Positions 1-8,917 of a DNA stretch of 36,317 nt are shown here, in pieces. The first letter of the stretch is position 1. Each line of letters opens with the position of its first letter. The notes beneath the pieces were generated by a model. The model made no database searches and was not told the DNA's origin. It saw only the letters and a program-made list of their open reading frames with translations. Position numbers and translations under genes: made by a program. This DNA comes from Saprospiraceae bacterium (GTDB lineage Bacteria > Bacteroidota > Bacteroidia > Chitinophagales > Saprospiraceae), in the NCBI GenBank assembly GCA_020629475.1, contig JAHDDF010000004.1, forward strand, positions 1 through 36,317, written 5' to 3'.

Positions 1-1604
1 AAATAGAAATCAATATTTTGGAGGAGTGGTTTGGCTTCCGGATCACGCTCATAGGTCGTGTTCTTGAGTTTCTCCGGAGCCGGGGCAGGAGTCATAAAGG
101 AAACCACGAACATCACGATGGCACAAACCACGAACATGATGATGGCGTAGTGCAAAAAGTTTATGCCTACTAAAGAATGCATGAAGCTACCGTCAGCAAA
201 AGGGCTAGATTTGTGGACTGCCTCCATGATTAATCGGAAGGAACCCATAAATAACCCCGTAAGTAATGCCGCCATTGCGCCTTGACCATTCAAACGTTTA
301 AAGAAAAGCCCGAAGAGGAAGACCACGGCAATTGGAGGGGAAATGTATCCTTGGATGGATTGTAGGTATTTGTAAACACCGTCACCTTCCATAAGGGTTT
401 TCATGAAAGGAATCCAGGCTAAACCGGAAATCACCAAAACCAAGGTGGCGATACGACCTACGTTTACCAAAGTTTTTTCCTCTGCATCCGGATACCACTT
501 CTTGTAAAAATCCAGAGTAAATAAAGTCGATGCCGAGTTAAACACGGAGGACAAGGAACTCATGAGTGCCGCTAGCATCCCCGCTACCACCAAGCCCCGT
601 AATCCCATAGGTAAGAAGTTCATTGCCAGTGCGGGTAAGGCAAGATCATTATCCTGTAAACCTGTTTCAGGATCAATTAATAAAGTAGGATCCTCTTTCA
701 GGAAAATGGCGTAAGCAATAATTCCCGGAACCACGAACAAGAAGATGGGAAGTAACTTTAAGAAACCACCAAAAATGGTACCTTTCCTTGCCTCGGAAAT
801 GTTCTTGGCGGATAAGGTTCTTTGTACGATAAATTGATCCGTACACCAATACCATATCCCTAAAATCGGGGCACCGAAAAGGACACCCGTCCAAGGAAAA
901 TCAGGGTCATCCATAGGACGCCATAGGCTGAGCCAATCCATCGATTCCGAGCCGTGAGTCAGATACAACTGATGATTTACACCGCTCCATCCTCCAATGG
1001 CTTTTAAGCCAAAATATGTAACCGCTAAAGAACCGGCTACCAATACGAACATTTGAATCATATCCGTATAAATAACGGCACGTAATCCACCCCAAATGGT
1101 ATATAATCCGGTAGCTAATACTACTAGAGTGGCGCCTATCCAAAACGGCACGCCCAACATTAATTTAAATACAAGGGCACCCGCAAATATGGTAATGGAA
1201 ATCTTGGTGGCTACGTAGGCAAAAATCGAAACGATGGACAGGTAATTCCTAGCTCCTGTAGAATATCTTTTCTCCAGGAACTCAGGCATGGTAAACACCC
1301 CTGATTTAATATAAAACGGAACAAAAACCCATCCTAATAATATCAATATTAAAGTAGCCAACAATTCAAACTGACCGGCGGCGAAATCACCGTTGGCACC
1401 GGAGCCCGCAAGCCCGACCAAATGCTCTGAACCGATATTGGAAGCAAATAAGGAAGCTCCGATTACGAACCAACCGATATTCCTGCCCGCTAGGAAATAA
1501 TCCTCGGAGCTATTTTCTTTTTTTTCTTTTTGGGTCACGAAAAAAGCAACCGCAAAAATCCCTAGAAAATATCCCGAGATAACGACCCAATCTAATACTT
1601 CCAT
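1..1604 (-). CDS. Sodium/solute symporter (SSS/SGLT-type), 3' end cut by window edge
   Basis: Predicted inner-membrane Na+-coupled sugar symporter of the SSS family (SLC5/vSGLT fold). The reading frame opens with ATG at 1604 (MEVLDWVVISGYF) and stays open for 534 codons to the left edge without a stop, so the C-terminus is missing. It is highly hydrophobic, with many transmembrane segments. It contains the SGLT-like stretch GSEHLVGLAGSGAN near residues 58-71 and a TM segment followed by YTDMIQMFVL, both typical of glucose/galactose-type members. It lies downstream of the GH16 gene on the same strand, beyond a strong terminator, so it may be transcribed separately or by read-through. In context it probably imports the glucose released from the glycan that the neighbouring locus degrades. 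The substrate is inferred from neighbourhood and could also be another sugar or myo-inositol. Confidence 0.88.
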   Translation of the reverse strand, partial: MEVLDWVVISGYFLGIFAVAFFVTQKEKKENSSEDYFLAGRNIGWFVIGASLFASNIGSEHLVGLAGSGANGDFAAGQFELLATLILILLGWVFVPFYIKSGVFTMPEFLEKRYSTGARNYLSIVSIFAYVATKISITIFAGALVFKLMLGVPFWIGATLVVLATGLYTIWGGLRAVIYTDMIQMFVLVAGSLAVTYFGLKAIGGWSGVNHQLYLTHGSESMDWLSLWRPMDDPDFPWTGVLFGAPILGIWYWCTDQFIVQRTLSAKNISEARKGTIFGGFLKLLPIFLFVVPGIIAYAIFLKEDPTLLIDPETGLQDNDLALPALAMNFLPMGLRGLVVAGMLAALMSSLSSVFNSASTLFTLDFYKKWYPDAEEKTLVNVGRIATLVLVISGLAWIPFMKTLMEGDGVYKYLQSIQGYISPPIAVVFLFGLFFKRLNGQGAMAALLTGLFMGSFRLIMEAVHKSSPFADGSFMHSLVGINFLHYAIIMFVVCAIVMFVVSFMTPAPAPEKLKNTTYERDPEAKPLLQNIDFY

Positions 1605-1775
1605 GTCCTTGGTTTTTCGTTTGTATCCTTTAGAAGTTGTTTGAATTTATACTTTTTATAAAAAACTAAATCAAAACAGCTTCTTAGAAAATGAATATAA
1701 TACTTCTTTCCTTCACGGCTAATTATTGGAATAAAGCCCCTCTTCAATATTGATTAAAAATTTGCCGGACTAGCC

Positions 1776-1823
1776 CAAAACAAAAATACCTGATTGCCAA
1801 AAAAACTCGGGCAACCAGGTATT
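1776..1823 (-). terminator. Rho-independent terminator after the GH16 gene
   Basis: An inverted repeat has arms 1785-1798 (AATACCTGATTGCC) and 1810-1823 (GGCAACCAGGTATT), 14 bp with one mismatch. Read on the minus strand, the stem is followed by a U-rich tract (TTTTTGTTTT). It sits 35 nt past the GH16 stop codon and separates the susCD operon from the symporter gene. Confidence 0.8.
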
Positions 1824-1857
1824 ATGAAAAAAGTAAGCCTATTAGGCTAATTCGTTT

Positions 1858-3069
1858 TTATTGAAATACCCTCACGTAATCCACTACCATAAATTGGGGG
1901 AATAGGGTATTCTCATCCGGGGAACCGGGCCAATCACCTCCTACCGCTACATTGAAAATAAAGAAGAAGGGCTGATTGAAAGGCCAAGGTTGACCATTAT
2001 TTAATTCCTCGGGTGTTACCTCGAAGTATAGATTATCATCTACCAGGATTTGAATGTTATCCTCCTCCCAAATTAAGGAGAATACATGGAATATCTCATC
2101 GAAATTCTCCCCTGAAGGTGTGATTCTTGATGAACCGGAAGAAGTGTGTTGGCTTGGATTTACACCGTAGTGTACCGTTCCGTGTACGATGTTGTTATTA
2201 TGACCAATCATTTCCATGATATCGATCTCACCGCATGAAGGCCAACCGTTGGTCCAGAAATCGGAACCTAACATCCACAATGCGGGCCACATACCGCGTC
2301 CTTTAGGCATAGCGGCACGGATATCAATCCTTCCGTATTGGAACTCTTGCTTACCTGCCGTAATGATCCTTGAGGAAGTATATTCAGAACCTTGGTAGGT
2401 TTCGTTTTTTGCTTCAATGACCAAGTAGTCATTCAATGCCATATAAGTATTTTCAGGGCGATAATGCTGTAATTCATTATTACCCCATCCATTACTTCCT
2501 GTTCCGGTTTCATGGGTCCAGTCGTCTAAATTCAAGGTTTCCCCTTGGAATTCATCCGCCCAAACCAAGGTACGCCCCGCGTAATTCAAAGGAGTGGTAT
2601 AACCTTCCGTAGGGATGGTAAGGCTATTGGTAAAGCCATCATCGTCATCCAGAATGGTAATGGTGGCACGGTTGTCCTCCATGGTAGCATTAATCGGATT
2701 CAATAAGATGAACTCAAAGGTTTCCTCGGGTTCCGTAATCAAATCACCCAATACGGTAATTTCAATAATTTTCTCGGTTTCACCCGGGCTGAATATAAGT
2801 TCGCCCAAAGCACCTTTATAATCCGCTCCTGAAGCGGCGGAACCTTCCACGGTATTATAACCAACAACGACATTGGTAATATTCTCTCCCGTGAGGGTTA
2901 CTTTCATCTCTACCACTTGTTCAATATTTCCCTCTTGGATTTGAACATCCTCTAAGGAAAGAACAGGTAAAACGGGATCCGGCAAGACATCCTCTTTACT
3001 ACAGGAAGCCGCCAAGAAAACCATTGCTATGATGATATAGAAGAATCTTTTATTCACTGTATGTTTCAT
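1858..3069 (-). CDS. Calx-beta/GH16 lipoprotein, probable endo-beta-1,3-glucanase (laminarinase)
   Basis: Predicted surface lipoprotein that cleaves internal beta-1,3 (or mixed 1,3/1,4) glucosidic bonds. The start chosen is ATG at 3069 (MKHTVNKRFF), giving 403 residues; a longer in-frame start would overlap the upstream gene and bury the signal peptide. Residues 1-22 are a signal sequence ending LAAS before Cys23. The acidic SKED after the Cys resembles Bacteroidota lipoprotein export signals. Residues ~45-141 form a Calx-beta domain (the TEPEETFEF stretch and a DDDD end). Residues ~165-403 are a GH16 domain with the catalytic ExDxxE motif (GEIDIMEMIG: Glu281 nucleophile, Asp283, Glu286 acid/base) and the usual WPALWMLG strand. 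The preceding PKD gene stops one base before this start, so translation is probably coupled. Laminarinase is the likeliest activity, but agarase/carrageenase-type GH16 cannot be fully excluded by eye. Confidence 0.9.
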   Translation of the reverse strand: MKHTVNKRFFYIIIAMVFLAASCSKEDVLPDPVLPVLSLEDVQIQEGNIEQVVEMKVTLTGENITNVVVGYNTVEGSAASGADYKGALGELIFSPGETEKIIEITVLGDLITEPEETFEFILLNPINATMEDNRATITILDDDDGFTNSLTIPTEGYTTPLNYAGRTLVWADEFQGETLNLDDWTHETGTGSNGWGNNELQHYRPENTYMALNDYLVIEAKNETYQGSEYTSSRIITAGKQEFQYGRIDIRAAMPKGRGMWPALWMLGSDFWTNGWPSCGEIDIMEMIGHNNNIVHGTVHYGVNPSQHTSSGSSRITPSGENFDEIFHVFSLIWEEDNIQILVDDNLYFEVTPEELNNGQPWPFNQPFFFIFNVAVGGDWPGSPDENTLFPQFMVVDYVRVFQ

Positions 3070-3070
3070 T

Positions 3071-3895
3071 TTAATTTGCGATGAAAGTAAGGGTAAACCA
3101 ACCCGGTGAGGCTGAACCATCACAAGGTTTGATTGGAGTAAGTAATACCATTTCCGTTTCCGTGATGGAGTAGATTTCGTATTCATTACCTGAATCCTCT
3201 ACGCCCATCCAAAAATCACCTGATACTACAATTTTCCAATCGGAATAATCCGTACCGCTGGGTACTACCACAAAACTAAGGTTAGCCGGAATGGGATAAT
3301 CCTCGACCACCACATAGCCCGCGCAAGCGGAAAAACTGGTATTATTATTCAAATAATCCAAGGAGGATTCCTCGAAATCGAAACAATAGAGATCATCCAT
3401 TTGCGCCCCGTCCAAACCGGAAGAAACGAAGAAATCATCCAACAGGGGCCCTGATCCTACGGTAATAGAACCTGCCTCCGGGGATAAGGTCCAACATTTA
3501 CTGGTACAGGCATTTGTTAGGAGAGCCAAGGTCTCATTACATTCAATAACCGCATCTTCCTCAACCACTACGGTTTGGGTAGAACTAGCCGTTCCGCCTC
3601 CACCGATAGCCGCGGCATGAAGGGTAATATCATATGAACCTGCCCTTTGGTAGAATACCGTATCCACATTCAAGGATGAATTGGCGGGAGAACCACCTTC
3701 AAAATCCCATAAGTGGTTAAAGAATCCGTCACCGTTAAAGGAGACGACAAACCTATTGGGGTTATCCACCGTTTGGGTAACCGTAAACTCAGGTTCATCC
3801 GGTAAGGGCGGCAAATCCCTTCCCTCATCCACTATCGGTTCACAAGAATATAAGAGGACTACCAGCAGGAAAAATAGAATTCTTACGTGTTTCAT
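3071..3895 (-). CDS. PKD-domain lipoprotein, probable surface glycan-binding protein
   Basis: A 274-residue lipoprotein: signal peptide with Cys18 (LLYSC) followed by an acidic stretch (EPIVDE) consistent with surface export. Residues ~35-115 form a PKD-like Ig-fold domain (FNHLWDFEGGSPANSS and a GSYDITLHAAA strand). Residues ~118-274 form a second domain starting at a Cys-containing CWTLSPEAG segment and ending in aromatic-rich beta strands (EYEIYSITETEMVLLTP). It has no recognisable catalytic motif. It lies between susD and the GH16 gene, the position occupied by PKD or SusE/F-like glycan-binding proteins in laminarin loci of marine Bacteroidota. A role in holding beta-glucan at the surface for the GH16 enzyme is inferred. 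It is 53 nt downstream of susD and one base upstream of the GH16 start. Confidence 0.78.
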   Translation of the reverse strand: MKHVRILFFLLVVLLYSCEPIVDEGRDLPPLPDEPEFTVTQTVDNPNRFVVSFNGDGFFNHLWDFEGGSPANSSLNVDTVFYQRAGSYDITLHAAAIGGGGTASSTQTVVVEEDAVIECNETLALLTNACTSKCWTLSPEAGSITVGSGPLLDDFFVSSGLDGAQMDDLYCFDFEESSLDYLNNNTSFSACAGYVVVEDYPIPANLSFVVVPSGTDYSDWKIVVSGDFWMGVEDSGNEYEIYSITETEMVLLTPIKPCDGSASPGWFTLTFIAN

Positions 3896-3948
3896 TTATC
3901 CATATTTTGAATCCGGTATTTGATTTATAGATACCGGAAAGGAATTTT

Positions 3949-5457
3949 TTAATAACCCGGATTTTGGGTAATAGCACCATTCGTTGCTTGGATTTGGGAT
4001 TGGGGGATCGGGAAAAGATTATGTCTTCCTTCCACGTATCCCAAGGAACCCAAAGCCGTACTTGCTCGGCCGGTTCTTACCAAATCAAAGAAGCGGTGAC
4101 CTTCTAGAGCAAGTTCCACTCTTCTTTCATGGTAAATGGCATCCAATAAAGCCTGACCCGAAGCAGTCACGTCCGGAAGAACACCCGTTTCACCGGCTCT
4201 TGCTCTTTCCCTTACCATATTAAGGGATGATCTAGCAGCAGCTTCATTTCCGGAATGGTAGGAAGCCTCCGCATGAAGCAGAAGTATATCCGCGAACCTG
4301 ATTACCCTATCGTTAGAACCACCGTTATTCACGGGATCACCGAAGGAGGCTTCCTCGCTTAAGCTATTGAAGTATTTCTTAGCGTAATAATCGTGTGGGA
4401 AACCTGTAGCGTCCTTGGTAAAGATACCGCGGTCACCCATAGGTTCACCTTCCCTGAAAAGGGTGGATTTCAACCTTGGATCCTCATTATTCGGGTCCTC
4501 CATAAAGAAGGCATCCACTAGGTTTTGGGTAGGGATATTGAAACCGAAACCGGCAAATTGCCCTCTAGCCCTTTGGAAAACATTGGTAAGGGAACCTTCA
4601 TTGGGATTATCCCAAGTTCCACCGGATTCCGTCATGAATTGAATCTCGAAAATAGAACCGGGACCGTTTTCTCCCGCCGGCGTAAAGATTTGCGTAAAAT
4701 CAGGGTCAAGGAAATATTCCCCGGAATTCACGATTGCCTCAGCGGTGGATTTCGCATCCTGCCATTTTTCTTGGTATACGTATGCTTTTACCAAAAGGGC
4801 TTGTGCGGCACCTTTTGTAATACGCCCTAAATCACTGGCTGCATATTCGCTTTTCATGGGAAGATCTTGCGCCGCTTGAACCAAGTCGGATTCAATCAAT
4901 GCCCAAACTTCTTCCGCGGATGATCTCGGTAGATCATACTCCTCGGGAGATAATACACGATCCGCTAAGGGAACACCACCGAAAATGGTTACCAAATTGT
5001 AGAAGAAATACGAGCGGATGAATCTAGCTTCCCCTAGAATGCGGGATTTCAAAGCCTCATCCATTTCAATGGGCGGTACATTTTCCAATACCACATTGGC
5101 ACGATAAATCCCTTCGTAAGAAGCTTTCCACTCGGAGTCCAAGAGCTCACCGTTCAAGGGCGTTTGGAAAGTTTCAAGCAGTAATAATTCGAAAACATCG
5201 TTATCACCCGATCCTCCTTTATCGGAATCATCGGACATGATATCACCCCAAAACCAACGGAAATGCCCTGCGGGATTCCTTTCGAATTGAAGAGCGGCAT
5301 AAGCCGCATTCACGGCAACGATTGCATCATCCGCCGTCTTGTAAAAGTTTTCCTCCGTTTCCCCTACGATTGGCTCACGATTCAAGAAGCCATCGCAACC
5401 TGAAATCATCAAGAATAAGGGAAGTGCCACTAGGGCTATTAATTTTTTATTGTTCAT
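3949..5457 (-). CDS. SusD-like (RagB/SusD) nutrient-binding outer-membrane lipoprotein
   Basis: A 502-residue lipoprotein that forms the lid of a SusCD glycan importer on the outer surface. Residues 1-20 are a signal peptide with lipobox LMISG-C21, followed by DGFLNREP, a typical SusD N-terminus. The body carries family features: ANVVLENVPPIE, RFIRSYFFYNLVTIFGGVPL, a TPR-like helical core, and the C-terminal part with NDRVIRFADILLLHAEA, ERRVELALEGHRFFDLVRTG and a PIPQSQI segment. The length is normal for the family. It starts 11 nt after the susC stop codon, so the two are certainly one transcript. Substrate specificity cannot be read from SusD itself; beta-1,3-glucan is inferred from the GH16 gene downstream. 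Confidence 0.95.
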   Translation of the reverse strand: MNNKKLIALVALPLFLMISGCDGFLNREPIVGETEENFYKTADDAIVAVNAAYAALQFERNPAGHFRWFWGDIMSDDSDKGGSGDNDVFELLLLETFQTPLNGELLDSEWKASYEGIYRANVVLENVPPIEMDEALKSRILGEARFIRSYFFYNLVTIFGGVPLADRVLSPEEYDLPRSSAEEVWALIESDLVQAAQDLPMKSEYAASDLGRITKGAAQALLVKAYVYQEKWQDAKSTAEAIVNSGEYFLDPDFTQIFTPAGENGPGSIFEIQFMTESGGTWDNPNEGSLTNVFQRARGQFAGFGFNIPTQNLVDAFFMEDPNNEDPRLKSTLFREGEPMGDRGIFTKDATGFPHDYYAKKYFNSLSEEASFGDPVNNGGSNDRVIRFADILLLHAEASYHSGNEAAARSSLNMVRERARAGETGVLPDVTASGQALLDAIYHERRVELALEGHRFFDLVRTGRASTALGSLGYVEGRHNLFPIPQSQIQATNGAITQNPGY

Positions 5458-5468
5458 TTTACCTTTTA

Positions 5469-8400
5469 TTAAAACGTAACTTGAATACCTCCCAAGAAGG
5501 TTCTTGCTTGCGGATAGAAACCTCTATCGATACCTAATTCCAAACTGTTATCACGGACGATTGTTCCGATTTCAGGGTCCAATCCGGAATATTTGGTGAA
5601 GGTGAATAGATTTTGGGAGGCGATGTACACCCTCAGTTTCTTGATACGCACGGTCTCCAAAATCTTCTTGGGTACATTGTAACCCAACTGAACGTTTTTA
5701 ACCCTCATATAAGAACCATCCTCGATAAACCGATCCGAAATTCTTGAGTTTTGGTTCGGATCCTTGATATTTACCCTTGGTTCAATATCGGAGGTTCCTT
5801 CCCCCGTCCAACGATCCAAAACGGAAACAGGACGGTTTACGTAGTTAAAGTCATAACGCACGATTCCGTTGTAAACGTCATTTCCTGAAACGCCTTGAAG
5901 GAATATGCCTAAATCAAAGCCCTTGTACTCCAAATCAATGGTAGCACCGTAGGAGAACCTAGGTGTAGGATTACCGATGTAGGTTCTATCCAATTCATCG
6001 ATAACGCCATCGTTATTCAAATCCGCGAAACGAATATCGCCGGGAGCCGTTCCTTCATTTTGGAAAGCGTGCGCTTCAACTTCCGCTTGATTTTGGAAAA
6101 TACCGTCCGTTACGTAACCGAAGAATGAAGCGACGGGTTGCCCTACGTCCGTTTGGGAAGCGAAGGCATTCGCGGATTGGATAAACCCGGACAATACGGG
6201 GTCCCCTCCTAATCCGAGGTTGGTCACTTCATTTTTCACTACGGAGAAATTACCGCCTACACTATATTTAAGTGCGGTTGCTCTTTCACGATAGGTTGCC
6301 GAGAATTCCCAACCATTGTTTCTGATGGTCGCGATATTTTGTACCGGAGCCGCTGTTCCCGCGGTATGCGGGATAGGTGCGGCATACAACATATCACGTG
6401 TATTTTTGATGTAGTAATCCGTAGTAACATTCAGTTTACCGTCCCACAGTTCCACGTCCAATCCGATGTCGGTTTGCGTAATGGTTTCCCACTTGATATC
6501 CGGGTTAGCGGCGGTAGTTGCCACGGCTCCGTTCGTAATATCCTCGGCGGGTCCGAAAGCGTAATTTTGTCCTTGGAAAACGATGGTGGAGAATGCGTAA
6601 TCACCGATATTATTATTACCGTTACTTCCCCAGCTCGCCCTCAATTTAAGGAAACTAATGGGTGCGATATCGAAGAAATCCTCTTGTGAAATTACCCATC
6701 CTGCCGAGAAAGAAGGAAACACCCCAAATCGGTTATTGGCACCGAATCTAGAGGAACCATCTACCCTAAGCGTAGTTGAGAAGAGGTATTTATTATCGTA
6801 TTCGTAATTGGCACGCGTAAAGAAGGAAATCAAAGAGGATTCCGTTGCCCATTCCGATGCCGTTTGTGAGTCTATGGTTCCCGTAGCATTGGAGATATAA
6901 GCATCCTCGGGGTTATTGCTTGGTAATCCCGTATTGGCGCCACCACTTACGTGCTGCCTATTTTCTAGAATCGTATTACCGGCTAATGCCTCGAACTTGT
7001 GTTTTTCCTTGAATGTTTTCTCGTAGGTCAAAACATTCTCTAATTGCCAATTGATCCATGAATAACGATTTAAGACAACCGTATTCTCATCACTAATTTC
7101 TATGGAAGGAGCGTCATTGAGTGAGGTATCCACACTCAAATTAAAAATGGGGAAGAACAAGTCCTGGTTAGCGAAGGTAGCATCCACACTGTAGGAAGTC
7201 CTGAAGGAAAGCCCCTCCATGAATTTAATATTGGTGAAGACATTCGCTAAGACCCTGTTACTTGTCCACTCATCATTGGTTTGCTCGATTTGATGCACCG
7301 GGTTGGCTACATCAGTATCCGCGTAAAGGGAATAGGCATAAGTTCCGTCGAATTTCCTTACCGGAGTAATTGGATCCATGTTCAAGGCACGCATTAGAGG
7401 GGAAGTATATTGGCTATTTTCCGCCAAAGCATTCCTTGTAAAATGCGTAAAACCAATATTGGTACCAATATCCAACCAATCATTCACTTGGTTAGCACCA
7501 TTTAACCTTGCCGTATATCTTTCGAATCTGGCTTTGGGTCCACCCACGATTCCATCTTGCTTGAAGTAATTTCCGGAGACCGCGTACGTGGATTTCTCGG
7601 AGCCACCTGAGATACTCAGGTTGTGGCTCGTAATCGGTGCATCCTCGAATATGGCATCCTGCCAGTCGGTTCCTTCACCGAAAGCAAGTGGATTCATGAA
7701 TTCCGCAGGAGGTGTTTCCCCTGCCGCCAAGTATGCTTCATTTTGGATAATGGCATATTCGCGAGCATTCAAAAGGTGCATTTTTTTCGAGGGGCTTTGT
7801 ACCCCGAAATAACCTTCATAGGCAATAATACCGCCTTGGTTCTTTTTTCCTTTTTTGGTGGTAATTAATACTACCCCGTTTGCCCCCCTTGAACCATAGA
7901 TTGCCGCGGAAGCCGCATCCTTTAGGATATTAATAGACTCAATATCATTGGGGCTCAAGAAATCAAGACCCGACACGGGCACCCCGTCTACTATATATAG
8001 CGGATCACCACCGTTAATGGTACCCGTTCCACGAATACGGACGGTAAGTTCACTACCCGGGGAACCGGAGTTTTGGCTCACGGTTACACCCGATGTCCGC
8101 CCTTGGATGGCTTGCTCCGTCCGAAGGATAGGCGTCTCGGAAATGTCCTCCGCTTTGATTACGGATACGGAGCCACTGATTTTACTCCTTTCCGTAGTTC
8201 CGTAACCTACTACCACTACTTCCTCTAGAAGCGAACTTTCAGGAAACATATTAATGGTTCCTAAGTCACCCGGACCGGATACCTCAACCTCTAGGGTTTT
8301 AAGTCCCACATAACTGAATAGAAGTACGGCATCCCCATCAGGAACACCAACGGAGAAGCTTCCGTCAAAATCCGTCACGGTTCCGAGATTGTCCGGATTA

Positions 8401-8546
8401 TCCTTTACCTCAATGGTCGCCCCTATTACAGGCTCCCCATCCTCGGAGGATAAAACTATCCCGGTCACGGTGTATGTTTGGGAGAATAAGCCCACAGGTA
8501 AGAGAAAGACCAAGGTCAAACCTGTAATTAATGTAGATATCCTCAT
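5469..8546 (-). CDS. SusC-like TonB-linked outer-membrane receptor
   Basis: A 1025-residue TonB-dependent outer-membrane channel that imports oligosaccharides with its SusD partner. A signal peptide covers residues 1-22. Residues ~24-90 form the carboxypeptidase-regulatory-like domain (VTGIVLSSEDGEPVIGATI). A SusC-type EEVVVVGYGT motif at 108-117 precedes the plug (~118-235, with GSRGANGVVLITTKKGKK). The rest is a beta-barrel ending in aromatic FLGGIQVTF. It is the first gene of the operon susC-susD-PKD-GH16. A TAnnTTTG element lies 63-70 bp upstream of the start codon, and the direct repeat at 8661-8697 lies further upstream. The lack of a good -33 box suggests activator-dependent transcription. 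Confidence 0.95.
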   Translation of the reverse strand: MRISTLITGLTLVFLLPVGLFSQTYTVTGIVLSSEDGEPVIGATIEVKDNPDNLGTVTDFDGSFSVGVPDGDAVLLFSYVGLKTLEVEVSGPGDLGTINMFPESSLLEEVVVVGYGTTERSKISGSVSVIKAEDISETPILRTEQAIQGRTSGVTVSQNSGSPGSELTVRIRGTGTINGGDPLYIVDGVPVSGLDFLSPNDIESINILKDAASAAIYGSRGANGVVLITTKKGKKNQGGIIAYEGYFGVQSPSKKMHLLNAREYAIIQNEAYLAAGETPPAEFMNPLAFGEGTDWQDAIFEDAPITSHNLSISGGSEKSTYAVSGNYFKQDGIVGGPKARFERYTARLNGANQVNDWLDIGTNIGFTHFTRNALAENSQYTSPLMRALNMDPITPVRKFDGTYAYSLYADTDVANPVHQIEQTNDEWTSNRVLANVFTNIKFMEGLSFRTSYSVDATFANQDLFFPIFNLSVDTSLNDAPSIEISDENTVVLNRYSWINWQLENVLTYEKTFKEKHKFEALAGNTILENRQHVSGGANTGLPSNNPEDAYISNATGTIDSQTASEWATESSLISFFTRANYEYDNKYLFSTTLRVDGSSRFGANNRFGVFPSFSAGWVISQEDFFDIAPISFLKLRASWGSNGNNNIGDYAFSTIVFQGQNYAFGPAEDITNGAVATTAANPDIKWETITQTDIGLDVELWDGKLNVTTDYYIKNTRDMLYAAPIPHTAGTAAPVQNIATIRNNGWEFSATYRERATALKYSVGGNFSVVKNEVTNLGLGGDPVLSGFIQSANAFASQTDVGQPVASFFGYVTDGIFQNQAEVEAHAFQNEGTAPGDIRFADLNNDGVIDELDRTYIGNPTPRFSYGATIDLEYKGFDLGIFLQGVSGNDVYNGIVRYDFNYVNRPVSVLDRWTGEGTSDIEPRVNIKDPNQNSRISDRFIEDGSYMRVKNVQLGYNVPKKILETVRIKKLRVYIASQNLFTFTKYSGLDPEIGTIVRDNSLELGIDRGFYPQARTFLGGIQVTF

Positions 8547-8608
8547 ACAATAAATCTGGTTAAAATTTGAAAATCAACAATTTTTCATTGCTTAGACGCC
8601 ATGTATTC

Positions 8609-8616
8609 CAAATGTA
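8609..8616 (-). promoter_or_regulatory. Candidate -7 box of the susC promoter
   Basis: On the minus strand this reads TACATTTG, an exact match to the Bacteroidota -7 consensus TAnnTTTG. No TTTG/TTG lies 17-23 nt upstream, so the promoter probably needs an activator. The direct repeat 8661-8697 is at about -57 to -93 from the predicted start site. The same octamer serves the metalloprotease promoter at 30809-30816. Confidence 0.5.
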
Positions 8617-8660
8617 ATGCGTTTACTCAAGGAAAAGCCCCTAACACTTCACTTTTGAGT

Positions 8661-8697
8661 CATTGTTGTGGTAATTTAATTCCATTGTTGTGGTAAT
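8661..8697. promoter_or_regulatory. Perfect 15-bp direct repeat, candidate operator for the divergent glycan locus
   Basis: CATTGTTGTGGTAAT occurs at 8661-8675 and again at 8683-8697, identical in all 15 positions. The 22-bp period is about two helical turns, so both copies face the same side of the DNA. The pair lies between the two divergent -7 elements (44 bp from the susC one, 38 bp from the other). This is the layout expected for a dimeric activator serving both genes, and the SusR-like regulator at 11149-14001 is the obvious candidate. The binding partner is inferred. Confidence 0.6.
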
Positions 8698-8735
8698 GAT
8701 GTGGCAAAAGATCAAATAAAGGGCAGTAAAAAGCT

Positions 8736-8743
8736 TAAATTTG
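8736..8743 (+). promoter_or_regulatory. Candidate -7 box for the five-module binding-protein gene
   Basis: TAAATTTG matches TAnnTTTG exactly. No -33 TTG is visible at the usual spacing. It would give a leader of about 165 nt before the ATG at 8918, containing the inverted repeats at 8797-8826 and 8848-8888. Confidence 0.45.
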
Positions 8744-8796
8744 ATAAGGAACTAACAATATCCTAATTTAACCTTTCATACTAACAACAAGAATTC

Positions 8797-8826
8797 TTTA
8801 TGCCATAAATTTTGAGATGGCATAAA
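8797..8826. promoter_or_regulatory. 10-bp perfect inverted repeat in the divergent intergenic region
   Basis: TTTATGCCAT (8797-8806) and ATGGCATAAA (8817-8826) are perfectly complementary around a 10-nt A/T-rich spacer. It could be a repressor or activator operator, or an RNA hairpin in the leader of the gene at 8918. No poly-U follows, so it is not a terminator. Confidence 0.5.
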
Positions 8827-8847
8827 ACAACAAAATAAAATTCCCGA

Positions 8848-8888
8848 AAAAACCGGCGTTCCGACAAAACACGGATATTCCGGTTTTT
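8848..8888 (+). promoter_or_regulatory. Leader hairpin just upstream of the five-module gene
   Basis: AAAAACCGG (8848-8856) pairs with CCGGTTTTT (8880-8888), a 9-bp stem with a 23-nt loop ending about 30 nt before the ATG at 8918. The T-run in the right arm makes it terminator-like, so it might attenuate or shield the leader. Together with the sites listed above, this accounts for what can be seen in the 371-bp gap 8547-8917, which has no further gene. Confidence 0.4.
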
Positions 8889-8917
8889 CCGGTCTTCATT
8901 ACAAATTAATTCTCACT

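Noticed and set aside
907-1143. Small open frames inside the left-edge symporter region (also 673-894)
   Set aside because: They are other-frame shadows of the continuous 534-codon symporter frame that is open to the window edge.
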